Shown here: piece after piece, positions 1-8,762 of the stretch
How the letters are laid out: each line of letters starts with the position of its first letter
Numbering within the stretch: the stretch's first letter is position 1
From: Massilia sp. KIM
Lineage (GTDB): Bacteria; Pseudomonadota; Gammaproteobacteria; Burkholderiales; Burkholderiaceae_D
Length of the DNA stretch: 64,000 nt
Direction: 5' to 3'
Assembly (NCBI RefSeq): GCF_002007115.1
Contig: NZ_MVAD01000003.1
Coordinates: 310,001 to 374,000, forward strand
Notes under the pieces: model-generated
Told to the model about the DNA's origin: nothing
What the model saw: only the letters and a program-made list of their open reading frames with translations
Database searches by the model: none
Translations under genes and position numbers: made by a program

Positions 1-1
1 A

Positions 2-310
2 TTCATGCACGCTTCCACCCTGCTGGGTGCGGCGCTCGAGCGGCGCGGCGTGGAAGTGTGGGTGCAGTCGACCACGCGCTCGCCGATCCTGAGCTGGGGC
101 GCGGTCGGGCATGCGCTGCGCTTCGCCGACAACTATGGCGAAGGCATCGCCAACTTCCTGTACAACGTGCGGCCCGGCCAGTATGACCAGGTCTTCATCT
201 GCCACGAGACTGCCGTGAATCCCGCCCTGCGCGAGCTTGCGGAACTGCTAGGCGCGCGCCTGTTCCACTTCCACAGCGAGGACCGTGTTGAAGAAATTCC
301 TGTTCGCTGA
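2..310 (+). CDS. TRSP-domain phosphoribosyltransferase, C-terminal part (partial)
   Basis: Only the last ~102 codons are in the window; the frame is open to the left edge, so the ATG at 5 is probably internal. The STTRSPI motif near residue 25 is the hallmark of the TRSP domain that sits C-terminal to the PRTase_2 domain in phosphoribosyltransferases of the Ter (tellurium-resistance) associated biosynthetic module (established family knowledge). The end overlaps the next gene by 26 nt, and three further module members follow on the same strand, which supports the call. The missing N-terminal half should hold the PRPP-binding domain. Its substrate is not known. Confidence 0.75.
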   Translation, partial: FMHASTLLGAALERRGVEVWVQSTTRSPILSWGAVGHALRFADNYGEGIANFLYNVRPGQYDQVFICHETAVNPALRELAELLGARLFHFHSEDRVEEIPVR

Positions 311-1040
311 CCTGGACGACACCCTGTTCCAGACCTTCGAGAAGTGCGGCGGGGCCGAGGCGCTGGAGCCGGCCGCCTTCTACCAGGACGGCAGCGTGTG
401 TTCCTACACCACCCGCGCCCAGCGCGCCTTTCTCTCCTTCGTGCAGGACGGGATGACCGTGATCCCGACCACGGCGCGCGACCATGGCGCGCTCAGGCGG
501 GTCAACCTGCCCTTCACCAGCTGGGCCGTGATCGACTACGGCGGCGTGATCCTGGAGCCCGGCGGCGGCGTCGACCGGCCCTGGCTGGAGCGCATGCGCG
601 AGGCCATGTCGGCCGCCCTGCCCGGCCTGCAGGAACTGGCCGCCCACATGGACGCGCACGCGGCGCGCAGCGGCTACGCGGGCCGCACCCGCATGATCGA
701 GGATTTCGCCACGCCCTTCTTCCTGGTGCTGAAGGACCCCGAGCGCAACGCCGCGCGCCTGGCGCCGATCGAGCACGAGATCGTGCGGCCCTGGATCGCG
801 GACGGCGACAAGCCTTATTGCGTGCACCGCAACGGCAACAACCTGGCGATCCTGCCCAAGGCACTGGACAAGGCCAACGCCGTGGCCCACGTGACGCGGC
901 AACTGCGCGCCGAGCATGGCGACATCGTCACCTTCGGCATGGGCGACAGCCGCTCGGACGCGCGCTTCATGGCGGCCTGCGACTACGCCATCATCCCGCG
1001 CGGCACCCAGCTGGCCGGCCTGACGGTGGAGGCGCTATGA
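285..1040 (+). CDS. HAD-superfamily phosphatase of the Ter-associated module
   Basis: 251 aa, GTG start at 285 inside the end of the upstream gene. The N-terminus FLFADLDDTLF carries HAD motif I (D9, D11), and FGMGDSRSDARF near residue 220 is motif IV with its acidic Mg-binding residues. Between them lies a cap region typical of Cof/trehalose-phosphatase-like HADs. The gene ends in an ATGA overlap with the next gene, indicating translational coupling. In related clusters this protein is proposed to dephosphorylate a nucleotide-like product made by the neighbouring phosphoribosyltransferases; that role is inferred from context, not shown here. Confidence 0.8.
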   Translation: MLKKFLFADLDDTLFQTFEKCGGAEALEPAAFYQDGSVCSYTTRAQRAFLSFVQDGMTVIPTTARDHGALRRVNLPFTSWAVIDYGGVILEPGGGVDRPWLERMREAMSAALPGLQELAAHMDAHAARSGYAGRTRMIEDFATPFFLVLKDPERNAARLAPIEHEIVRPWIADGDKPYCVHRNGNNLAILPKALDKANAVAHVTRQLRAEHGDIVTFGMGDSRSDARFMAACDYAIIPRGTQLAGLTVEAL

Positions 1041-2122
1041 GCTTCTCGGGCAGCTATCGGCAAGAGGACGTGCGCTTCCTGCTGCGGCAGTTGCCGATGG
1101 TCGGCTTCGTCGACGTGGACGAGAAGGAAAAGCTGATCCAGTCGGGACGGCGCCATTACAGCCAGATGCTGTCGCCGGAAGCGGCGCCGTCGGCGCGCTA
1201 CCTGCAGGTGTTCGACGAGGCCTGCCGCGCCAACAACGGGCGCATGGCGCGCGACTGCCTGCGCCTGGCCGCCCTGATCGCCGCGCGGGTGGCGGGCGCG
1301 CCGGTGGTGGTGTCGCTGGCGCGGGCCGGCACGCCGGTCGGCGTGGTGGTGACGCGCCTGCTGCGCCAGGTGTTCAAACGCGAGGCAGTCCATTACTCGG
1401 TCTCGATCATACGCGACCGCGGCATCGACGCGGCGGCGCTCAGGCACATCCTGGCGCAAGGCCACCGGGCCGAGGACCTTGTGTTTGTCGACGGCTGGAC
1501 CGGCAAGGGCGTGATCGCGCATGAGCTGCGCACATCCATCGAGGCATTCAATCGCACGCATGGCACGGCGCTCGACGGGGGTCTGTACGTGCTGGCCGAC
1601 CTCGCCGGGGTGGCGGCCTGCGCGGCATCCAGCGAGGATTACCTGATCCCCTCGTGCATCCTGAACGCGACCGTGTCGGGCCTGGTGAGCCGCACGGTGA
1701 TGGACGAGGCGATGGGGCCGGACGACTTCCACGGCTGCCTGTTCTATGCGCAGTTCGCACCGCAGGACCGCTCGCGCGACTTCGCCGACGCCCTCACCCG
1801 GCTGGCGCTGGAGCAAACGGAAAGGCTAGGCAAAGTGCGGCCGGCCGACGCGCGCGCGGCGGGCGAACGCTCGCGCGCCTTCCTTGCGCAAGTGCGGGCG
1901 CGCTACGACATCGCCGACCTCAATCTCATCAAGCCCGGCATCGGCGAGGCGACGCGGGTGCTGCTGCGCCGCGCGCCGCGCCTGCTGCTGCTACGCGATC
2001 CGGCCGCCCCCGAGGTGGCCCATCTTGCTTTACTGGCGGAAGAAAAACGGGTGCCGGTCAGCATCGATCCGGCCCTCCCCTACCACGCGGTATCCCTGAT
2101 CAGGAGCGCATCCGATGCCTAA
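1037..2122 (+). CDS. StiP / PRTase_1 family protein with C-terminal PELOTA-like domain
   Basis: 361 aa. ATG at 1037 overlaps the preceding TGA (ATGA). The N-terminal two thirds match the family described both as cysteine protease StiP and as PRTase_1: key segments are VSLARAGTPVG around residue 97 and VFVDGWTGKG around residue 150, the latter resembling a PRPP-binding loop. The last ~90 residues (from about DLNLIKPGIGEATRVL) form a small alpha/beta domain likely equivalent to the PELOTA-type RNA-binding domain found at this place in the family. It lies between the HAD and the lyase genes of the Ter-associated module. Enzymatic activity is uncertain because the two family descriptions disagree. 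Confidence 0.75.
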   Translation: MSFSGSYRQEDVRFLLRQLPMVGFVDVDEKEKLIQSGRRHYSQMLSPEAAPSARYLQVFDEACRANNGRMARDCLRLAALIAARVAGAPVVVSLARAGTPVGVVVTRLLRQVFKREAVHYSVSIIRDRGIDAAALRHILAQGHRAEDLVFVDGWTGKGVIAHELRTSIEAFNRTHGTALDGGLYVLADLAGVAACAASSEDYLIPSCILNATVSGLVSRTVMDEAMGPDDFHGCLFYAQFAPQDRSRDFADALTRLALEQTERLGKVRPADARAAGERSRAFLAQVRARYDIADLNLIKPGIGEATRVLLRRAPRLLLLRDPAAPEVAHLALLAEEKRVPVSIDPALPYHAVSLIRSASDA

Positions 2123-3026
2123 GCAGTTCAACGAACCCCTCGGCGCCTCGCTGTACGTGCCGGCCACTCACAAGAGCCTGTCCCTGATCGCCAACGGCGC
2201 CAAGCTGCAGGAAGCGCGTTCGCTGATCTTCTGCCTCGAGGACGCGGTGGCCGAGCGCGACCTGAGCTGGGCGCTGTTCAACCTCTCCATCGTGCTGGCC
2301 CACATGCCGCGCGAAGTGGCGGCCGAGCGCTACGTCCGGGTGCGCAACCCGGAGGTGCTGGCGCGGGTGCTGGCGATGCCCGGCGCGGACAAGCTGGACG
2401 GCTTCGTGCTGCCCAAGGTCACGCGGCATAATTTTGAAACCTATTTCCGCATGGTGCGCGACACCCGCCACCTCCTGATGCCGACCCTGGAGACGGCCGA
2501 GGTCTTCGACGAGGGCGAGATGCGGATGCTGCGCGCCCTGCTCGATGCGCCGGGCGTGCGCGGCCGCATCCGGGCGCTGCGCATCGGCGGCAACGACCTG
2601 CTCGCCCTGCTCGGGCTGCGCCGGCCGCGCGGCATGACGATCTACCGCACCCCGCTCGGGCCGGTGATCGCGCGCCTGGTGACTACCTTCCGGCCCTACG
2701 GCTTCGCGCTGACGGCCCCGGTGTTCGAATACCTTGACCTGCCGGAGCTGCTGGACCAGGAAGTGCAGGAAGACCTGGCCTACGGGATGGTCGGCAAGAC
2801 CGCCATCCACCCGACCCAGATCGCGGCCATCGAGCAGCACTTCAAGGTGAAGGACCAGGACCTGGCGGTGGCGCGCGCCATCCTCGACGATTCGAGCCCT
2901 GCGGTGTTCCGCATGAACGACGCTATGTGCGAGATCGCGACCCACCGGGCCTGGGCCGAACGGCTGGTCGAGCAGTCGAAGCTGTTTGGAAGGGTTGGTG
3001 GTCCGGCTGCGGATGCGCTGAACTAG
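2115..3026 (+). CDS. HpcH/HpaI-like TIM-barrel C-C bond lyase of the Ter-associated module
   Basis: 303 aa, overlapping the previous gene by 8 nt. It resembles the citrate-lyase-beta/HpcH aldolase superfamily: YVPATHKSL at the start, IFCLEDAV (acidic metal/CoA-side residues) near residue 38, RIGGNDLLALLGLRR near 155 and the C-terminal GKTAIHPTQIAAIE segment, which is diagnostic for this superfamily. Its place as last gene of the PRTase/HAD/StiP run fits the C-C_Bond_Lyase family of Ter-linked biosynthetic clusters. Substrate unknown. No TerD/TerC gene is visible here; these would have to lie upstream of the window. Confidence 0.8.
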   Translation: MPKQFNEPLGASLYVPATHKSLSLIANGAKLQEARSLIFCLEDAVAERDLSWALFNLSIVLAHMPREVAAERYVRVRNPEVLARVLAMPGADKLDGFVLPKVTRHNFETYFRMVRDTRHLLMPTLETAEVFDEGEMRMLRALLDAPGVRGRIRALRIGGNDLLALLGLRRPRGMTIYRTPLGPVIARLVTTFRPYGFALTAPVFEYLDLPELLDQEVQEDLAYGMVGKTAIHPTQIAAIEQHFKVKDQDLAVARAILDDSSPAVFRMNDAMCEIATHRAWAERLVEQSKLFGRVGGPAADALN

Positions 3027-3045
3027 GCGGTGCGCCGGACCGGCC

Positions 3046-3276
3046 TCATTTGGCCTGGTTGGCGCGCTTGGCGGCCGAGCGCCGCAGATAGAGGCGGGCG
3101 GCGCCCGGGGCGAAGCAGAGCAGGATCACCGGAAGCATGTCGGCCGTCTCGATGACGCCGTAGTGCAGCATGACGGCTGCCGCCACGGTGGAGAGGGCGA
3201 AGACCAGGGCGTAACCGCGCAGCGCGGTCAGGAAGGGAAGCGGACGCATGATGGGTGGCGCCGGCGAGCGGGCCAT
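3046..3276 (-). CDS. Small two-helix membrane protein, unknown function
   Basis: 76 aa. Two hydrophobic stretches (about residues 20-38 and 45-62) separated by a short loop, and a basic C-terminus (RRSAAKRANQAK), predict a small inner-membrane protein. An internal ATG at 3249 would give a 67-aa form; neither start has a clear ribosome binding site. The stop lies 20 nt from the end of the convergent lyase gene. I do not recognise a family. The amphipathic/basic pattern and lack of frame conflicts make it a credible gene rather than chance. Confidence 0.5.
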   Translation of the reverse strand: MARSPAPPIMRPLPFLTALRGYALVFALSTVAAAVMLHYGVIETADMLPVILLCFAPGAARLYLRRSAAKRANQAK

Positions 3277-3445
3277 GGTGATGATGTGCGATTAAACCAC
3301 GGGATGGATGAGTCGACAATCTGCCTCAAGGACCAGCTTGAGCTGGGATCCGCCGCATGCCTGCGTTGCGGCCAGCGGCTTTGTCTTCGTCGGCGGTGAA
3401 ATCGTCATGCGCGGAGATGACTTCACGGTAAGGCCGGCGGCCAGG

Positions 3446-3579
3446 TTTGCGTGAGCGGCCATGCATATAAACTTGGATTCCGGCCTGCGCCGGAATGACG
3501 GTTTGGGAGGCGCGGGGCAGAATTTGCGTGCGCGGACATGCATGTGAACTTGGATTCCGGCCTGCGCCGGAATGACGGT
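3446..3579. repeat. Two direct copies of a REP-like palindromic unit, 77-bp period
   Basis: A 33-nt segment centred on ATTCCGGCCTGCGCCGGAAT occurs at 3470-3502 and again, identical, at 3547-3579. Similarity extends upstream (TTTGCGTG.GCGG.CATGCAT at 3446 and 3523), giving a ~77-bp period. The core is a hairpin (TTCCGGC..GCCGGAA), the form usual for intergenic REP elements of proteobacteria. A related element with the same GTTCCGG/CCGGAAC logic is found at 43591-43695. Confidence 0.8.
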
Positions 3580-3583
3580 ACAG

Positions 3584-3658
3584 GGGGCGCGGGGCGCGGC
3601 GCGCGGGGCGCGAGGCGCGGGGCGCGGGGCGCGAGGCGCGGGAGGCGGAGCGCGGAGC
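3584..3658. repeat. Low-complexity GC tract of GGCGC / GAGGCGCG units
   Basis: About 75 nt made almost only of reiterated GGGGCGCG and GCGAGGCGCG words, directly following the second REP-like unit. It is simple sequence, not coding. It may be a slippage-prone extension of the repeat pair. Confidence 0.75.
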
Positions 3659-3725
3659 AAAAAACAGGATGTCGCTATGCGGACGGTGAGGAGATCGGTG
3701 AGGCTGGCGCATGGACTCCAAACGA

Positions 3726-3763
3726 CAAAAAGCCGGGTCACCCTCGGGGATGCCCCGGCTTTC
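3726..3763 (-). terminator. Rho-independent terminator after rpsJ
   Basis: Read on the minus strand: AAAGCCGGG, a ~16-nt loop, CCCGGCTTTTTGT. The 9-bp GC-rich stem followed by a U-run lies 37 nt past the rpsJ stop codon. It closes the rpsL-rpsG-fusA-tuf-rpsJ transcript, so the S10/spc ribosomal genes that commonly follow rpsJ are not co-transcribed here. Confidence 0.85.
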
Positions 3764-3799
3764 GTGCCCCAGGCGGCGATGCCGCCAAGGCTAAACCGA

Positions 3800-4117
3800 T
3801 TACTGCAGCTTGATTTCGACGTCGACGCCAGCCGGCAGGTCCAGCTTCATCAGTGCGTCAACGGTCTTGTCGGTCGGGTCCACGATGTCCATCAGACGCT
3901 GGTGCGTACGGATTTCGAACTGGTCGCGCGAGGTCTTGTTCACGTGCGGGGAACGCAGCACGTCGAAGCGCTGGATACGGGTCGGCAGCGGGACCGGGCC
4001 CTTGACAACCGCGCCGGTGCGCTTGGCGGTGTCGACGATTTCCAGAGCGGACTGGTCGATCAGCTTGTAGTCAAACGCTTTCAGGCGGATGCGGATTTTC
4101 TGGTTCGGAGCGGACAT
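3800..4117 (-). CDS. rpsJ: 30S ribosomal protein S10
   Basis: 105 aa, full length for S10. Recognised from [17 protein letters not shown] at the N-terminus, [22 protein letters not shown] in the middle and [31 protein letters not shown] at the end. S10 is part of the 30S head and also the NusE antitermination factor. The AAAGGAAAT Shine-Dalgarno lies just upstream of the ATG at 4117. It is the last gene of the str operon and is separated from tuf by a 180-bp spacer with two hairpins. Confidence 0.98.
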   Translation of the reverse strand: MSAPNQKIRIRLKAFDYKLIDQSALEIVDTAKRTGAVVKGPVPLPTRIQRFDVLRSPHVNKTSRDQFEIRTHQRLMDIVDPTDKTVDALMKLDLPAGVDVEIKLQ

Positions 4118-4221
4118 GCTATTTCCTTTAAAAGAGCGTTCCGGCTTGTCGCCGGCAATGTGTACAAAGTATTTCTAAACTGCACAAGAACGGGAGTATA
4201 GCATCGTTCCCATTCAAACAG

Positions 4222-4250
4222 ATGGGGACAGACAAAAAGTCTGTCCCCAT
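4222..4250. repeat. Perfect 12-bp inverted repeat in the tuf-rpsJ spacer
   Basis: Arms ATGGGGACAGAC (4222-4233) and GTCTGTCCCCAT (4239-4250) around a 5-nt A loop. It can form a very stable hairpin on either strand. No U-run follows on the minus strand, so it is not a classic terminator. The GGGGACAGAC word resembles palindromic repeats seen beside REP-associated Y1 transposases in many proteobacteria (general knowledge; no transposase is present here). Confidence 0.75.
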
Positions 4251-4257
4251 CCGTTGC

Positions 4258-4279
4258 CCCGGCGGGACAGCCCGCCGGG
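4258..4279. other. 9-bp-stem hairpin just after tuf
   Basis: CCCGGCGGG, ACAG loop, CCCGCCGGG at 4258-4279, about 20 nt past the tuf stop codon on the minus strand. Very stable stem without a following U-run; possibly a processing or 3'-stabilising structure between tuf and rpsJ. Confidence 0.6.
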
Positions 4280-4297
4280 AGATCGGTTCACCTGAAA

Positions 4298-5488
4298 TTA
4301 GGCGATGATCTTGGCAACCACGCCGGCGCCGACGGTACGGCCGCCTTCGCGGATTGCGAAGCGCAGACCTTCTTCCATCGCGATCGGAGCGATCAGCTTG
4401 ACGGTGATCGACACGTTGTCGCCAGGCATGACCATTTCTTTGTCGGCCGGCAGCACGATCGAACCGGTCACGTCAGTCGTACGGAAGTAGAACTGCGGAC
4501 GGTAGTTGTTGAAGAACGGGGTGTGACGGCCGCCTTCGTCTTTCGACAGGACGTACACTTCGCCGGTGAAGTCGGTGTGCGGCTTGATCGAGCCCGGCTT
4601 GGCCAGAACCTGGCCGCGCTGGACGTCTTCACGCTTGGTGCCGCGCAGCAGCAGACCGACGTTGTCGCCTGCCTGACCCTGGTCCAGCAGCTTGCGGAAC
4701 ATTTCCACGCCGGTGCAGGTGGTCTTGACGGTGTCAACGATACCGACGATTTCGATTTCTTCGCCGACCTTGATCACGCCACGCTCGACACGACCGGTCA
4801 CCACGGTGCCGCGGCCCGAGATCGAGAACACGTCTTCCACCGGCATCAGGAAGGCGCCGTCAACGGCACGTTCCGGGGTCGGGATGTAGCTGTCCAGCGC
4901 TTCGGCCAGACGCATGATGCAGTCTTCGCCCATTTCGCCAGCCTGGCCTTCCAGGGCCATACGTGCCGAACCCTTGATGATCGGCAGGTCGTCGCCCGGG
5001 AACTCGTACTTCGACAGCAGCTCGCGCACTTCCATTTCGACCAGTTCCAGCAGTTCTGCGTCGTCGACCAGGTCGCACTTGTTCAGGAACACGATGATGT
5101 ACGGAACGCCAACCTGACGCGCCAGCAGGATGTGCTCGCGGGTCTGCGGCATCGGGCCGTCAGCGGCCGAGCACACCAGGATCGCGCCGTCCATCTGCGC
5201 AGCACCGGTAATCATGTTCTTGATGTAGTCGGCGTGGCCCGGGCAGTCAACGTGAGCGTAGTGACGGTTCGCGGTCTCGTACTCGACGTGCGCGGTGTTG
5301 ATGGTGATGCCGCGTGCCTTCTCTTCCGGAGCCGCGTCGATCTGGTCGTATGCCTTGGCTTCGCCGCCGAACTTCTTCGACAGAACGGTTGCGATCGCAG
5401 CCGTCAGGGTGGTTTTGCCGTGGTCAACGTGACCGATGGTGCCGACGTTGACGTGCGGCTTGGTCCGTTCGAATTTTTCCTTTGCCAT
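4298..5488 (-). CDS. tuf: Elongation factor Tu
   Basis: 396 aa, normal length. GTPase motifs are intact: GHVDHGKTT (P loop), [12 protein letters not shown], and the effector-region [13 protein letters not shown]; the C-terminal barrel ends in [15 protein letters not shown]. It delivers aminoacyl-tRNA to the ribosome. It lies 76 nt after fusA in the str operon, with a hairpin in the spacer. Many betaproteobacteria have a second tuf copy near rpoBC; that region is not in this window. Confidence 0.99.
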   Translation of the reverse strand: MAKEKFERTKPHVNVGTIGHVDHGKTTLTAAIATVLSKKFGGEAKAYDQIDAAPEEKARGITINTAHVEYETANRHYAHVDCPGHADYIKNMITGAAQMDGAILVCSAADGPMPQTREHILLARQVGVPYIIVFLNKCDLVDDAELLELVEMEVRELLSKYEFPGDDLPIIKGSARMALEGQAGEMGEDCIMRLAEALDSYIPTPERAVDGAFLMPVEDVFSISGRGTVVTGRVERGVIKVGEEIEIVGIVDTVKTTCTGVEMFRKLLDQGQAGDNVGLLLRGTKREDVQRGQVLAKPGSIKPHTDFTGEVYVLSKDEGGRHTPFFNNYRPQFYFRTTDVTGSIVLPADKEMVMPGDNVSITVKLIAPIAMEEGLRFAIREGGRTVGAGVVAKIIA

Positions 5489-5528
5489 TTCCTATCTTCC
5501 TTAAAGAGAAACGTGTTTCTTGTTTGTC

Positions 5529-5550
5529 GGGGGCTGGTGATCCAGCCCCC
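5529..5550 (-). other. Hairpin in the fusA-tuf spacer
   Basis: GGGGGCTGG, TGAT loop, CCAGCCCCC (9-bp perfect stem) between fusA and tuf. On the minus strand it is preceded by an A-run and not followed by a strong U-run. It could be an RNA processing site or a partial terminator that sets the fusA/tuf expression ratio. Confidence 0.6.
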
Positions 5551-5564
5551 AGTTTTTAATTAAA

Positions 5565-7670
5565 TTACTTGGCTTTTGCGGTGACGATGGCGTCGATCAC
5601 ATGCTTCGGTGCTTCAGCATAGTGCTTGAATTCCATCGTGTAGGTCGCACGGCCCTGGGTCGCCGAACGCAGCGAGGTCGAGTAACCGAACATTTCCGAC
5701 AGCGGGACTTCGGCCTTGATGATCTTGCCGCCGCCGCCCGGGATTTCGTCCATGCCCTGCACCATGCCACGACGGGACGACAGGTCGCCCATCACGGTAC
5801 CGGCGTAGTCTTCCGGAGTCTCGACTTCCACGGCCATCATCGGCTCGAGGATGACCGGGTTGGCTTTACGGCAGCCATCCTTGAACGCCATCGAACCTGC
5901 CATGCGGAACGCGTTTTCGTTCGAGTCCACGTCGTGGTACGAACCGAAGGTCAGGGTGACCTTCACGTCCACGACCGGGTAGCCTGCCAGCACGCCGGTG
6001 GTCAGGGTCTCGCGCACACCCTTCTCGACTGCCGGGATGTACTCGCGCGGAACCACGCCGCCCTTGATGGCGTCGACGAACTCGAAGCCCTTGCCCGGCT
6101 CCTGCGGTTCGATGGTCAGGACTGCGTGACCGTACTGGCCGCGGCCGCCCGACTGCTTGACGAACTTGCCTTCCACGTCGGAGACCGACTTGCGGATGGT
6201 TTCGCGGTAGGCAACCTGCGGCTTGCCGACGGTCGCTTCCACGCCGAATTCGCGCTTCATGCGGTCAACGATGATCTCCAGGTGCAGCTCGCCCATACCA
6301 CCGATGATGGTCTGGCCCGATTCTTCGTCGGTGCGCACGCGGAACGACGGGTCTTCCTGAGCCAGACGGTTCAGTGCCAGGCCCATCTTTTCCTGGTCGG
6401 CCTTGGTCTTCGGCTCGACAGCCTGCTGGATCACCGGCTCCGGGAACACCATCTTTTCCAGGATGATCGGAGCGGCCGGGTCGCACAGGGTTTCACCGGT
6501 GGTCGCTTCCTTCAAGCCGACCGCAGCGGCGATGTCGCCTGCACGGACTTCCTTGATCTCTTCGCGCTGGTTCGCGTGCATCTGCAGAATACGGCCGACG
6601 CGTTCCTTCTTGCCCTTAATCGGGTTGTAGACGGTGTCGCCCGAGTTGATGACGCCCGAGTAGACGCGGAAGAAGATCAGCTGGCCGACGAACGGGTCGG
6701 TCATGATCTTGAATGCCAGCGCAGCGAACTTCTCGCTGTCGTCCGCCTTACGGGTGACCGGCTGGTCGTCTTCGTCGGTGCCTGCGACCGGCGGAATGTC
6801 GACCGGCGACGGCAGGTACTCGATGACCGCGTCCAGCATAGCCTGCACGCCCTTGTTCTTGAATGCGGTGCCGCACATCATCGGGACGATTTCGCCGTTG
6901 ATGGTGCGCTCGCGCAGCGCCTTCTTGATCTCGGCTTCCGACAGTTCGCCTTCTTCGAGATACTTGTTCATCAGGTCTTCCGACGCTTCAGCGGCGGTTT
7001 CGACCAGCTTCTCGCGCCACTCGTTGGCCTGGTCGACCAGTTCGGCCGGCACGTCGCGGTATTCGAACTTCATGCCCTGCGAAGCGTCGTCCCAGAAGAT
7101 GGCTTGCATCTTGACCAGGTCGACCACGCCCTTGAAGTTGTCTTCGGCGCCGATCGGGATCTGGATGGGGATCGGGTTGGCCTTCAGGCGAGCGCGCATC
7201 TGCTCGTACACCTTGAAGAAATTCGCGCCGGTACGGTCCATCTTGTTGACGAAGGCCAGACGCGGGACTTTGTACTTGTTAGCCTGACGCCACACGGTTT
7301 CCGACTGCGGCTGCACGCCGCCCACTGCGCAGTAGACCATGCAAGCGCCGTCCAGGACGCGCATCGAACGCTCCACCTCGATGGTGAAGTCGACGTGGCC
7401 CGGGGTGTCGATGATGTTGAAGCGGTGCGGCTCGAAGTTGTTCGCCATGCCCTTCCAGAAGCAGGTGGTCGCAGCCGAGGTGATGGTGATACCACGCTCT
7501 TGTTCCTGCTCCATCCAGTCCATGGTGGCGGCGCCATCGTGCACTTCACCGATCTTGTGGTTCACACCGGTGTAGAACAGGATACGCTCGGTGGTGGTGG
7601 TCTTACCGGCGTCAATGTGAGCGGAGATACCGATGTTACGGTAGCGCTCGATGGGGGTAGTGCGTGCCAT
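5565..7670 (-). CDS. fusA: Elongation factor G
   Basis: 701 aa. Switch/P-loop [19 protein letters not shown] at residue ~17, [27 protein letters not shown] and the C-terminal EF-G domains ([34 protein letters not shown]) give an unambiguous call. It catalyses translocation and, with RRF, ribosome recycling. Third gene of the str operon between rpsG and tuf. In-frame throughout with no odd features. Confidence 0.99.
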   Translation of the reverse strand: MARTTPIERYRNIGISAHIDAGKTTTTERILFYTGVNHKIGEVHDGAATMDWMEQEQERGITITSAATTCFWKGMANNFEPHRFNIIDTPGHVDFTIEVERSMRVLDGACMVYCAVGGVQPQSETVWRQANKYKVPRLAFVNKMDRTGANFFKVYEQMRARLKANPIPIQIPIGAEDNFKGVVDLVKMQAIFWDDASQGMKFEYRDVPAELVDQANEWREKLVETAAEASEDLMNKYLEEGELSEAEIKKALRERTINGEIVPMMCGTAFKNKGVQAMLDAVIEYLPSPVDIPPVAGTDEDDQPVTRKADDSEKFAALAFKIMTDPFVGQLIFFRVYSGVINSGDTVYNPIKGKKERVGRILQMHANQREEIKEVRAGDIAAAVGLKEATTGETLCDPAAPIILEKMVFPEPVIQQAVEPKTKADQEKMGLALNRLAQEDPSFRVRTDEESGQTIIGGMGELHLEIIVDRMKREFGVEATVGKPQVAYRETIRKSVSDVEGKFVKQSGGRGQYGHAVLTIEPQEPGKGFEFVDAIKGGVVPREYIPAVEKGVRETLTTGVLAGYPVVDVKVTLTFGSYHDVDSNENAFRMAGSMAFKDGCRKANPVILEPMMAVEVETPEDYAGTVMGDLSSRRGMVQGMDEIPGGGGKIIKAEVPLSEMFGYSTSLRSATQGRATYTMEFKHYAEAPKHVIDAIVTAKAK

Positions 7671-7708
7671 AATTTTTCCTAAATCTTTGAATGGACAAAA
7701 CCGAGCAG

Positions 7709-7726
7709 CATTTTGAAATCAAAATG
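7709..7726. other. 8-bp inverted repeat in the rpsG-fusA spacer
   Basis: CATTTTGA, AA, TCAAAATG. An AT-rich perfect dyad in the 114-bp spacer. In enterobacteria S7 represses translation at the rpsL-rpsG junction; whether this dyad has any regulatory role is unknown. Confidence 0.45.
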
Positions 7727-7784
7727 TGCCCGGCCTGAACAACGGATACTGTGGCCGCACCCCCAGTGAGGATTGGCCATTTGC

Positions 7785-8255
7785 TTAGAAGCGGAAGTGC
7801 GAGAACGCCTTGTTCGCTTCAGCCATGCGGTGCACTTCGTCACGGCGCTTCATCGCACCGCCGCGGCCTTCCGCGGCTTCCATCAGTTCGCCACCGAGGC
7901 GTTGCGGCATGGATTTTTCGCTGCGCTTGTTTGCGGCTTCGCGCAACCAACGCATGGACAGCGCCATACGACGAACCGGACGAACTTCCACTGGCACCTG
8001 GTAGTTGGCGCCGCCGACGCGGCGGGACTTGACTTCCACCAGCGGCTTGCAGTTGTTGATCGCGGTCGTGAACACTTCCAGCGGGTCCTTGCCCGACTTT
8101 TGTTGGATGTGTTCGAACGCACCGTAGATGATGTTTTCAGCGACCGACTTCTTGCCGGACAGCATCAGAACATTGACGAACTTGGCGACATCGGTGTTGC
8201 CGAATTTCGGATCCGGCAGAATCTCGCGCTTGGGTACTTCACGACGACGTGGCAT
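7785..8255 (-). CDS. rpsG: 30S ribosomal protein S7
   Basis: 156 aa, starting [20 protein letters not shown], a typical S7 N-terminus. Further diagnostic parts are [38 protein letters not shown] and the C-terminal [25 protein letters not shown]. It nucleates assembly of the 30S head on 16S rRNA. Second gene of the str operon, 123 nt after rpsL. Confidence 0.98.
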   Translation of the reverse strand: MPRRREVPKREILPDPKFGNTDVAKFVNVLMLSGKKSVAENIIYGAFEHIQQKSGKDPLEVFTTAINNCKPLVEVKSRRVGGANYQVPVEVRPVRRMALSMRWLREAANKRSEKSMPQRLGGELMEAAEGRGGAMKRRDEVHRMAEANKAFSHFRF

Positions 8256-8378
8256 TTCAATTCCCTTCTGTCTTCAGTTGAGTGCTTGTTCCGCACTCGC
8301 GAAAGGCCCTCATGACCCTTCACTTACTCAGCCTTCCGGCTGGCTCAACTTAACTGGTTAATATGACTGGCTGATGAA

Positions 8379-8762
8379 TTACTTCTTGGCAGCCTTGGCA
8401 CGCTTGGCGCCGTACTTCGAACGCGCCTGCTTACGGTCTTTCACGCCCTGGGTATCCAGCGCGCCGCGGACCATGTGGTAACGCACACCCGGAAGGTCTT
8501 TCACACGACCGCCGCGGATCAGCACGACCGAGTGTTCCTGCAGGTTGTGGCCTTCACCGCCGATGTACGAAATGACTTCGAAACCGTTGGTCAGACGCAC
8601 TTTGGCGACTTTACGCAGTGCCGAGTTCGGCTTCTTCGGCGTGGTGGTGTACACACGGGTGCACACGCCGCGCTTTTGCGGGCAGTTTTCCAGTGCCGGC
8701 GACTTGCTCTTCACAACCGCGGCTTCACGCGGCTTGCGAATCAGTTGATTGATGGTTGGCAT
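8379..8762 (-). CDS. rpsL: 30S ribosomal protein S12
   Basis: 127 aa. [20 protein letters not shown] start, [21 protein letters not shown] and [20 protein letters not shown] identify S12. The lysines in [11 protein letters not shown] and GGRVKDLPG that change in streptomycin-resistant mutants are the wild-type residues. First gene of the str operon, with a leader of ~170 nt downstream of the promoter at 8938-8966. Confidence 0.98.
   Translation of the reverse strand: MPTINQLIRKPREAAVVKSKSPALENCPQKRGVCTRVYTTTPKKPNSALRKVAKVRLTNGFEVISYIGGEGHNLQEHSVVLIRGGRVKDLPGVRYHMVRGALDTQGVKDRKQARSKYGAKRAKAAKK

Larger units (their letters stand above)
3277..3799. other. Gene-free spacer rich in repeats
   Basis: No credible coding sequence. 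The stretch holds a tandemly duplicated REP-like hairpin unit (3446-3579), a simple GC-rich tract (3584-3658) and the terminator of the str operon (3726-3763). Several reading frames run through the repeats on both strands, but their translations are repetitive (ARGARGAR, RNDG) and have no start signals, so I left them out. Confidence 0.7.

Noticed and set aside
344..1036. Long in-frame extension upstream of the StiP-like gene
   Set aside because: Arg/Pro/Gly-rich translation antisense in character to the HAD gene frame; the ATGA overlap start at 1037 gives a clean family N-terminus.
3470..3579. CRISPR array
   Set aside because: Only two units, 77-bp period, each an internal palindrome; no cas genes in the window.
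3292..4201. Several reading frames across the repeat spacer
   Set aside because: They translate REP units and the GC tract into repetitive Ala/Arg/Gly sequence and overlap the terminator or rpsJ antisense.
4222..4250. Terminator between tuf and rpsJ
   Set aside because: Stem is perfect but no U-run follows on the coding strand; kept as a repeat/hairpin instead.
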